Source: Halomonas sp. 7T
GTDB taxonomy: Bacteria; Pseudomonadota; Gammaproteobacteria; Pseudomonadales; Halomonadaceae
Direction: 5' to 3'
Length of the DNA stretch: 64,000 nucleotides
Assembly (NCBI RefSeq): GCF_025643255.1
Contig: NZ_CP087112.1
Coordinates: 496,001 to 560,000, forward strand
Both the position numbers and the translations under genes were made by a program. Positions within the stretch are counted from its first letter, which is position 1. Every line of letters starts with the position of its first letter. Positions 1 to 6,125 of this stretch are shown here, one piece after another. The notes below the pieces were generated by a model. The model was not told where the DNA came from. It searched no databases and was given only the letters and a program-made list of their open reading frames with translations.

Positions 1-590
1 CCCGCCCTCTGCAGCTTACCAGCGGCTTCGGTCACTCCTTCACGACGTACGCCCAGCATGTTGGCGATCAACTCTTGGGTCATGATCAGTTTATCTCCCG
101 GTAGCCGGTCAAGACTGAGCAGCAGCCAGCGGCAGAGTTGCTGGTCAACGCAGTGGTGGCGGTTGCACACGGCTGTCTGCGCCATCTGCGTTAATAGCGC
201 TTGGGTGTAGCGCAGTAGCAAACGCTGCATCGGCCCAGCGCGGTAGAACTCGTTTTTTAGCAGCTGGCCCTTGAGTCGATACGCTTGCCCAGCGCTCTGC
301 ACGATGGCCCGGCTGGGGGTCGTTTCTCCCCCCATAAATAGCGAAACACCGACGACCCCTTCATGGCCTACCACGGCAATCTCCGTTGAGGCTCCATTTT
401 CCATCACGCACAGCAGCGAGACGATGGAATCAATTGGAAAGTAGACGTGGCTCATTTGCTGGCCTGATTCGCATAGCGATTGGCCTAACGTCAGGGTAAT
501 CTTCTCCAAATGCGGCAATAGGCGATTCAGCTCCTCTTCTGGCAGCATGCCAAGCAGCGAGTTCTGCTGAAAGTTACGCGTTTTAAGCAT
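1..590 (-). CDS. Crp/Fnr-family transcriptional regulator (3' end cut by window)
   Basis: The reading frame starts at an ATG at 588-590 on the minus strand and runs off the left edge of the window, giving about 196 residues. The N-terminal part reads as a cyclic-nucleotide-binding-type jelly roll (a run around residues 45-110 with VVGHEGVVGVS). A helix-turn-helix near the visible end reads LIANMLGVRREGVTEAAGKL, the pattern seen in Crp/Fnr proteins. There is no Fnr-type N-terminal cysteine cluster, so an iron-sulfur oxygen sensor is unlikely. The helix-turn-helix with VRREGVTEAAG resembles a subgroup often annotated simply as Crp/Fnr regulator in proteobacteria. The C-terminal few residues are outside the window. 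The ligand and targets cannot be told from sequence. Confidence 0.85.
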   Translation of the reverse strand, partial: MLKTRNFQQNSLLGMLPEEELNRLLPHLEKITLTLGQSLCESGQQMSHVYFPIDSIVSLLCVMENGASTEIAVVGHEGVVGVSLFMGGETTPSRAIVQSAGQAYRLKGQLLKNEFYRAGPMQRLLLRYTQALLTQMAQTAVCNRHHCVDQQLCRWLLLSLDRLPGDKLIMTQELIANMLGVRREGVTEAAGKLQRA

Positions 591-1153
591 TAAGTACCCC
601 CGTTATTCGGAGCTGTCGCACAGTACTGGCGGCGGTCGCCTATCGGTATCAGGCGATTTGATATTGTTATGGGGCCATCCCAAGCCATATAGGTATGCCA
701 CCATTAAGTATAGAGGGCCAAAAGAGCATGCCTGCACGCTAGCACACATAGTTTTTTAGCGCGCTAATAAAAAATGTGCTGTTTTTAAAGGAGAGACGTG
801 GCGAATCATGTGCTTCTACATGTTCGCCAGCGCACGGTGAGGCGCTGAGTTAGCCTCTAGTATCAGTTTCAGTGCGGCAATGGAGATGCCAAACAGGATG
901 TTGCACTTTGCGCTGCAGGGAACGTAGCGCCCCCCCTTTTATCATTCGTTAGCTATTCATTGCTTCTCGTTCGTACCAAAGGGGTCATGAGATGCAGGTA
1001 ACAATGCGCTCTATGTGCGCTTGCGCACAGAAACAGGGCTGATAGCTCTCATAGAGTTGAAACGGTGGCCGCAATATTGCTATTGCCAGTGCATGAATAG
1101 CATTCAGAATTTAAGGGATAGGGGTACTGGTTTTTATAAAAAGGAGCAGGCCC
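591..1153. other. 563-base noncoding stretch between divergent regulator and GGDEF-EAL gene
   Basis: No convincing gene lies here. The stretch must hold the promoters of the divergent Crp/Fnr-type gene and the GGDEF-EAL gene. It contains a palindrome at 752-774 (listed separately), a C-tract followed by T at about 930-940, and the AAGGAG ribosome-binding site at 1141-1146. A short open frame starting near 1015 overlaps the start of the real gene and has no ribosome-binding site or recognisable content. Confidence 0.6.
752..774. repeat. AT-flanked palindrome (TTAGCGCGCTAA core)
   Basis: The core TTAGCGCGCTAA is a perfect 12-base palindrome. It is flanked by a T run on the left and an A run on the right, so the symmetry extends to about 22 bases with one extra T. 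It could be an operator for one of the divergent genes or a short bidirectional hairpin; the sequence does not decide. Confidence 0.45.
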
Positions 1154-2989
1154 GTGGAATCAAAAGCAACCACATTAAGCGGCATCTGCCAAAGCAGTCA
1201 TCATCAAAAGAGTGGGGGGCGTGCGAAGGCACACCACATCAACGTACGATTACGTGACGCCGAAGCAGCCCTCCAGGCTGTAAAGGAGTGGGCTCAGGTC
1301 ACCCTGGACTCGATCGGTGATGCGGTAGTGACGACCGATTTGGTCTGTCGAGTTACTTATATGAACCGTGTGGCTGAGCGCCTGACGGGGTGGTCAAGCG
1401 TCAATGCGTTGGGTAAACCATTGGCTCAGGTCTTAATGCTGGTTGACGGAAAAACGCTTTTAAACGCAACGAATCCAGCTCAGCGCGCGATGGAAGAGAA
1501 TCGCACCGTTGGTTTGGCGATGGATTGCCTGCTTATTCGTCCCGATGGCAGCCAGCTAGAAATTGAAGATTCTGCAGCGCCTATCCATGACCAAGACGGC
1601 TGTATAAAAGGGGCGGTGATTGTTTTCCACGATGCCTGCCAGTCGCCTATCCAGTCGTCTAAGCTTGCCTATCAGGCGCAGCATGACCCGCTTACCGGCC
1701 TGCCTAACCGTATCTTGCTGTCAGAGCGTCTTTCACGGGCGATTGGTTTAGCAAAGCGCCATCAGCACCAAGTGGCGCTCATGTATCTGGATCTTGACGC
1801 GTTTAAGCCCATTAACGACGCTTTAGGCCACGGAGTGGGGGATCGCTTGTTACAGTCGGTAGCTTACCGCCTCAGCCAATGTGTTCGGGATACAGACACG
1901 ATATGCCGCCAGGGAGGCGATGAGTTTGTGGTGCTGCAGAGTGAAACTGAAAAGCCCCAGGATGCCATAACGCTTGCCCAGAAAATTCTTAGCGCGCTGG
2001 ATGAGCCGCACCAAGTTGGTAATCACGCGCTGCGCATTACCACCAGTATCGGCATTAGCCTCTATCCCGACCACGGTATGGATGCCGGCACGCTGCTGAA
2101 TAATGCCGACACAGCCATGTACCACGCAAAAAATAGCGGATGCAATCAATACCGGCTGTTTAGCGCTAGCATGAATGATTTGGTAGAGCAGCACAGCCAT
2201 ATTGAGTCGCAACTGCAGCGGGGCTTAAAGGATGGCGCGCTATTTCTCGATTTCCAGCCCAGGGTTGAACTCGCCACTGGCAAACTAATGTGTGCCGAGG
2301 CGTTAGTGCGTTGGCGGAACCCAACGTTGGGGCTTATGCAGCCATCAACTTTTTTACCCGTTGCGGAAACCCATGGTCTGATTGTCCCAATTGGGCATTG
2401 GGTGCTGCATGAGGCTTGCCGCCAACTACAGGCGTGGCGTGACGAAGGTAGAGAGATCGTGCCCATTGCGGTGAATATGTCGGTCATTGAATTACATGAT
2501 AAACGCTTGGCTGCTTATGTGGCCGATGTATTGGCTAACACAGGCGTCGAGGCCCATTTTTTAGAAGTAGAAGTATCTGGCAGCAGCCTTGTTCACCACC
2601 TAAATGATGTCACAATCTCTACGCTTTCGGCTTTAAGGGCGCTAGGCATCCGGATTGCGATGGATGACTTCGGGGCCGGGGATACCAGCCTGACGCATCT
2701 GCAGCGCTTTCCTCTTGATACCATCAATATCGCCCCCTGCTTTGTGCAAGAGATGCTCAATAATCTCGGGAATGCCAATTTTATCAGGGCGCTGATCAGC
2801 TTTGGGCAGCAGTTATCTCTGCGAGTGATTGCCAAGGGTGTCGAGACAACCGCACAGTTTGAACATCTTAAGTTACATGGGTGCGATGGCGCTCAGGGCT
2901 TCTTATTCAGTAAGCCGCTATCGGCAAACGATTTTCGCTTATTGCTTGGCGCTGCGCCGCTTTCTGATCGTTTCAACTCTACGGACTAG
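1154..2989 (+). CDS. PAS-GGDEF-EAL protein; active-looking cyclase with degenerate EAL
   Basis: The start is a GTG with AAGGAG at 1141-1146, seven bases upstream. The 611-residue protein has a PAS domain at about 45-162, GGDEF at 172-335 and EAL at 350-600, with no membrane segment, so it is likely cytoplasmic. The GGDEF motif at 254-258 is intact and is preceded by an RxxD inhibitory site (245-248), so diguanylate cyclase activity is expected. The EAL domain keeps E382, N441 and the DD pair (504-505), but the ITE glutamate is G476, the KID lysine and aspartate are N525 and A527, and the EGVET glutamate is K561. Those residues bind metal or act in catalysis in known c-di-GMP phosphodiesterases, so this EAL domain is probably inactive and may be a sensory or binding module. 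The gene stands alone, divergent from the Crp/Fnr-type regulator. Confidence 0.9.
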   Translation: MESKATTLSGICQSSHHQKSGGRAKAHHINVRLRDAEAALQAVKEWAQVTLDSIGDAVVTTDLVCRVTYMNRVAERLTGWSSVNALGKPLAQVLMLVDGKTLLNATNPAQRAMEENRTVGLAMDCLLIRPDGSQLEIEDSAAPIHDQDGCIKGAVIVFHDACQSPIQSSKLAYQAQHDPLTGLPNRILLSERLSRAIGLAKRHQHQVALMYLDLDAFKPINDALGHGVGDRLLQSVAYRLSQCVRDTDTICRQGGDEFVVLQSETEKPQDAITLAQKILSALDEPHQVGNHALRITTSIGISLYPDHGMDAGTLLNNADTAMYHAKNSGCNQYRLFSASMNDLVEQHSHIESQLQRGLKDGALFLDFQPRVELATGKLMCAEALVRWRNPTLGLMQPSTFLPVAETHGLIVPIGHWVLHEACRQLQAWRDEGREIVPIAVNMSVIELHDKRLAAYVADVLANTGVEAHFLEVEVSGSSLVHHLNDVTISTLSALRALGIRIAMDDFGAGDTSLTHLQRFPLDTINIAPCFVQEMLNNLGNANFIRALISFGQQLSLRVIAKGVETTAQFEHLKLHGCDGAQGFLFSKPLSANDFRLLLGAAPLSDRFNSTD

Positions 2990-3027
2990 GGGGCAAGCCA
3001 GGCTAGGCTAGGTAGAGGGGTAGGCGA

Positions 3028-3058
3028 TAAAAAAAGCCGGGCACCTAGGGCCCAGCTT
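3028..3058 (-). terminator. Rho-independent terminator for the nfeD-qmcA operon
   Basis: On the minus strand a GC-rich stem (AAGCTGGGC pairing with GCCCGGCTT, one mismatch, 7-base loop) is followed directly by a run of seven T. It lies 40 bases past the qmcA stop and points the right way for that operon. Confidence 0.85.
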
Positions 3059-3097
3059 AAGCGTTCTACTATGAACGGTTGCTTCAGCTTTTAGCGT

Positions 3098-4168
3098 CTA
3101 ATTACCGCCAGCGGCACCGCCTACAATACCGCTGCGAAAGCCGCCGTCGCTTGGGTTATTGGTGCGGTTTTTAAGGTGGTTGGAAACCGTATCCTCAGGT
3201 GAACCCGCCATTTCGCGGAACATACCCATTGAGCCAAGCAGCGCTGATGATTCGTAAGGCACAAACACGCGTTCGCCATCTTTCGCCATATTGGGTAAGC
3301 CTTTGATGTAGCTTTGCCCCAGTAGATAACCTACGACGGTGCGCTTGTTCTCTTCGCTGTCGCCGATGGCATTGAGTACCAGTTTGATGGACTCTTGCTC
3401 ACTCTGAGCGCGTAAAATGGCCGACTCTTTATCACCCTGGGCGTTAAGGATAGCCGACTCCCGCTGACCCTGGGCCATGGCAATGGCGGCTGATTTTTCG
3501 CCTTCAGCTTCGGTAACCGTCGCGCGGCGCTTACGCTCGGCGGCCATTTGTAGGCGCATGGCCGACTCCACCTCGTCAGGCATGGCAATATCCTGAACCT
3601 CCACCCGGGAGATCTTGACACCCCATTTGGAGGCTGGCTCTTCCATGGCGGCTTGAATTTCGTTGTTGACCTCAGCGCGGGATTCAAACAGCTTATCCAG
3701 CTCCATTTTGCCGACCACCGAGCGCAGCGTGGTTTTGGCGAGGACTTCCACCGCTTGGCTCATGTTTTCGACTTCATACACGGCCCGCTTGGGGTCGATA
3801 ATCTGGTAGTAGAGGGCGCCGTTGATGCGTACCGTTACGTTGTCCGTGGTAACCACCGGCTGGCCGGGAAAGTCCATCACCGTTTCACGGCGGTCGATGC
3901 GGAACTCTTCGTTCATAATGGGTTGGTAATCTTCGCCCATTTTTTTGTAGCGAATCATCTTGATGGCGCGGGGTTGTTCAATAAAAGGAATGATAATGTT
4001 GATACCGCTTTCCAGTACGCGGTGAAACGAGCCGAGTCGCTCTACGACCATTACTTCGGATTGGCGGATAATCACCAGCCCTTTAGAAATAATCACAATC
4101 GCGATGACGGCAATAATCAGGCTAATCAGTAAACCTGGGCTAATGGATAAGTCCATGAGGTCATTCAT
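3098..4168 (-). CDS. qmcA: SPFH/band-7 (stomatin-like) membrane protein, QmcA type
   Basis: This 356-residue protein has one N-terminal membrane segment (about residues 10-32) followed by the SPFH/prohibitin domain. The core includes the RSEVMVVERLGSFHRVLESG stretch near residue 36 and an alanine/glutamate-rich helical region (about 210-270) typical of oligomerising stomatins. The C-terminal tail is glycine-rich. Members of this family form large membrane-microdomain assemblies and often act with a partner NfeD protein. Here nfeD lies directly upstream, with two bases between its stop and this ATG, so the two are co-transcribed and probably co-translated. E. coli qmcA-ybbJ is the same pairing. 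The product acts at the inner membrane; a specific substrate is not evident. Confidence 0.88.
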   Translation of the reverse strand: MNDLMDLSISPGLLISLIIAVIAIVIISKGLVIIRQSEVMVVERLGSFHRVLESGINIIIPFIEQPRAIKMIRYKKMGEDYQPIMNEEFRIDRRETVMDFPGQPVVTTDNVTVRINGALYYQIIDPKRAVYEVENMSQAVEVLAKTTLRSVVGKMELDKLFESRAEVNNEIQAAMEEPASKWGVKISRVEVQDIAMPDEVESAMRLQMAAERKRRATVTEAEGEKSAAIAMAQGQRESAILNAQGDKESAILRAQSEQESIKLVLNAIGDSEENKRTVVGYLLGQSYIKGLPNMAKDGERVFVPYESSALLGSMGMFREMAGSPEDTVSNHLKNRTNNPSDGGFRSGIVGGAAGGN

Positions 4169-4170
4169 GC

Positions 4171-4665
4171 TTATGGCTCCTTGCGTTGGGAAAGATCATC
4201 CTGACGAGTTAAGTCTTCTGGCTGTGGCAGCATAATTAAGGCCGTCGTGCCCTCAAAGCGTTTGAACACTACAAGCGTCTCGGGCGGAAGTTCGGTTTCA
4301 CCGCTTTCTACGACGCGTATGCGGTAAAAATCGCCGTTCACTTTGATACCCGTGGCGTTATCAAAATCGCGTCTTTGCGTTCTGTAGAGGTTACCTTTTT
4401 CAACCCCGGTGCCGGTGGTGCCGTAAGCCACGCCCTTGGGAGTAAAGCGCGGGCGAATCACCATCACACCGAGCGGTACCAACACGCCTGCGAAAACAGC
4501 CATGCTGACCAACTGCCAGGGTAGTGTGAAACCAAGGGCCGCAATGGCGGCGGTAAAAGCCGCCGCGATACCTAGTGCAAGCAGCACCATTGCCCCAGAG
4601 CTAAGTTCGGCCAAGCTCAGCAGCAGGGCGACAACCAACCAGCTATAAGCAGGGTCCCAGTCCAT
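4171..4665 (-). CDS. NfeD-family membrane protein, partner of QmcA
   Basis: The 164-residue protein has three to four hydrophobic segments in residues 8-72. A soluble C-terminal domain follows with the NfeD-type OB-fold pattern (GTTGTGVEKGNLYRTQ, then VNGDFYRIR and a VVFKRFEG strand). This short form without a ClpP-like protease domain corresponds to YbbJ-type NfeD proteins that pair with stomatins. It is the first gene of a two-gene operon with qmcA. The start at 4665 follows a purine-rich AGGAGCACAC segment. The role is inferred to be assembly or stabilisation of the stomatin complex in the inner membrane. Confidence 0.85.
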   Translation of the reverse strand: MDWDPAYSWLVVALLLSLAELSSGAMVLLALGIAAAFTAAIAALGFTLPWQLVSMAVFAGVLVPLGVMVIRPRFTPKGVAYGTTGTGVEKGNLYRTQRRDFDNATGIKVNGDFYRIRVVESGETELPPETLVVFKRFEGTTALIMLPQPEDLTRQDDLSQRKEP

Positions 4666-4724
4666 GTGTGCTCCTATGCAAACTATAAAGGGTGCTATCG
4701 CCAGAGTAACGCACTCGGAACCGC

Positions 4725-4756
4725 TTGACCTGTGGGTAGCCCATAGGTTTTAAACT
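4725..4756 (+). promoter_or_regulatory. CueR/HmrR-like MerR-family promoter for the DUF305 gene
   Basis: A TTGACC -35 box (4725-4730) and TAAACT -10 box (4751-4756) are separated by 20 bases, the over-long spacing typical of MerR-controlled promoters. The spacer holds a dyad, ACCTGTGGG (4728-4736) and CCCATAGGT (4740-4748), matching at 8 of 9 positions around TAG. The outer ACCT...AGGT arms and their 21-base span match the CueR operator layout known from E. coli copA. A copper-type MerR regulator is inferred; none is in the window. Confidence 0.6.
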
Positions 4757-4829
4757 TTAATGGTTGCTAACGCCTATTTCTCTTAGCGTTATCTGTTGTT
4801 TACAGGCTATTTCTTAAAGGAAAGGTGTT

Positions 4830-5255
4830 ATGAGTTCCAATATGGCTGAGCGTTTACAAAACCGCTGGAAAATGATGGCAAGCGTATGTGCAGTGGCGGG
4901 GCTGTTGGTCGCTCCCACTGTTTATGCCCATCACCACGACACCGATAATGGCCATGCCGGTCATGGGCAGCACGAGAGCACTGGCCAAGACCACCGCGGC
5001 AACCCGGCGGTAGCCGCGTATCAAGCCGCCAACGACCGCATGCATGAAGATATGTCGATGTCATTCACCGGTGAGCCGGATGTGGATTTTGCCAAAGGGA
5101 TGATTCCTCACCATGAAGGCGCCATCGCCATGGCGGAAATTGTTCTTGAGCATGGTGAGGACGAAGATATTCGCCAGCTGGCGCAAGAAATAATCGACGC
5201 CCAAGAGAGTGAAATCGCTTTCTTGCGTGAATGGTTAGCGCAACAGGGCCACTAA
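4830..5255 (+). CDS. Secreted DUF305-family protein with His-rich N-terminus
   Basis: The 141-residue protein begins with a signal peptide (hydrophobic residues about 15-30, cleavage near VYA-HHH). A histidine-rich stretch of about 25 residues follows, then a DUF305 domain (about 70-140) with the signature MIPHHEGAIAMAE. DUF305 is a ferritin-like four-helix family of periplasmic or secreted proteins; the cyanobacterial member CopM binds copper. The histidine-rich mature N-terminus and the CueR-like promoter upstream both suggest copper or another soft metal as ligand. An AAAGGAAAGG ribosome-binding site sits about 5 bases before the ATG. The gene appears monocistronic; the next gene starts about 120 bases on and has its own ribosome-binding site. 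Confidence 0.85.
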   Translation: MSSNMAERLQNRWKMMASVCAVAGLLVAPTVYAHHHDTDNGHAGHGQHESTGQDHRGNPAVAAYQAANDRMHEDMSMSFTGEPDVDFAKGMIPHHEGAIAMAEIVLEHGEDEDIRQLAQEIIDAQESEIAFLREWLAQQGH

Positions 5256-5373
5256 GCCGCTCCTAAACGCTTGCCGTCGTAACCTCAACAACTACCCACA
5301 AAGACGCTAGATAGGGTGCTATTCTTCCGGCTTAACTATTTTCCTCCTAACGAGGGTGATAAAGGAGAGCCGC

Positions 5374-6087
5374 GTGTCGGGTGTTATTTACTGGTTGGAT
5401 ATGGCGGGGGTGATTGTATTTGCCCTTTCCGGGGTGATCTTAGCGTGCCGTTCGCGGATGGACCCGTTCGGCATGCTGGTATTAGCCGCGGTCACCGGCA
5501 TTGGTGGCGGCACCCTGCGTGATTTAGTACTCGGCGTGCGGCCAGTGTTTTGGGTGACAGACCCTACCTATCTATGGGTTGTTTTCGCCACGGTAGGCGT
5601 GTCGCTGATTGGGTTTCACTATATCCACCGTTTGTCCCGGGGCTTTTTACCGGTTGCGGATGCCTTTGGGCTTGCACTGTTTACCGTGATAGGTACGCAC
5701 AAAGCGCTGTTGTTGGGGGCGCCTGGCGTGGTGGCGGTGCTAATGGGGATGATGACCGGCGTGGCGGGCGGCATGATTCGTGATGTGCTGGCCCAACGAG
5801 TGCCTATGGTGCTGCGGGAAGAGATTTATGCCACCGCCTCCTTGGCGGGAGGAGTTGTGTATGTGGCACTGCATACGCTTGGCGCGCCGCTTACTGCCAC
5901 CATTGCGGCTTCCCTAATGGTGACGTTAGGGCTGCGGTTAGCCGCTATTCATTGGCACTTAGCGCTGCCCGTATTTGCTTGGGTAACGCTGCCGCCGAAA
6001 AACAACGATGCCGCCGCGCCACTCTCTACCCCTGAAAAAGCCAAAGAGCGGGTGCGCATTATTCGGCGAGAGCGGACCCGCCGCTAG
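5374..6087 (+). CDS. TRIC/UPF0126-family membrane protein (YicG-like)
   Basis: I place the start at the GTG at 5374 because AAAGGAG (5361-5367) lies six bases before it; an in-frame GTG at 5356 would put that site inside the gene. The 237-residue protein has about seven membrane segments in two homologous halves. Each half carries a glycine-rich kink followed by RD: GIGGGTLRDLVLG in the first half and GVAGGMIRDVLA in the second. This repeat is the hallmark of the UPF0126/trimeric intracellular cation channel family; bacterial members have been shown to form trimers and conduct cations, though the physiological substrate varies. The tail after about residue 205 is charged and likely cytoplasmic. 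It stands convergent to the AsmA-like gene. Confidence 0.88.
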   Translation: MSGVIYWLDMAGVIVFALSGVILACRSRMDPFGMLVLAAVTGIGGGTLRDLVLGVRPVFWVTDPTYLWVVFATVGVSLIGFHYIHRLSRGFLPVADAFGLALFTVIGTHKALLLGAPGVVAVLMGMMTGVAGGMIRDVLAQRVPMVLREEIYATASLAGGVVYVALHTLGAPLTATIAASLMVTLGLRLAAIHWHLALPVFAWVTLPPKNNDAAAPLSTPEKAKERVRIIRRERTRR

Positions 6088-6125
6088 TTGTTGGTAGTTG
6101 AAAGCTACACCCACGCTCTGATCCT

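Noticed and set aside
1015..1257. 80-codon open frame overlapping the GGDEF-EAL gene start
   Set aside because: Overlaps the real gene in another frame and has no supporting features.
5356..5373. GTG start upstream of the TRIC-type gene
   Set aside because: It would place the AAAGGAG ribosome-binding site inside the coding region; the GTG at 5374 has the correct spacing.
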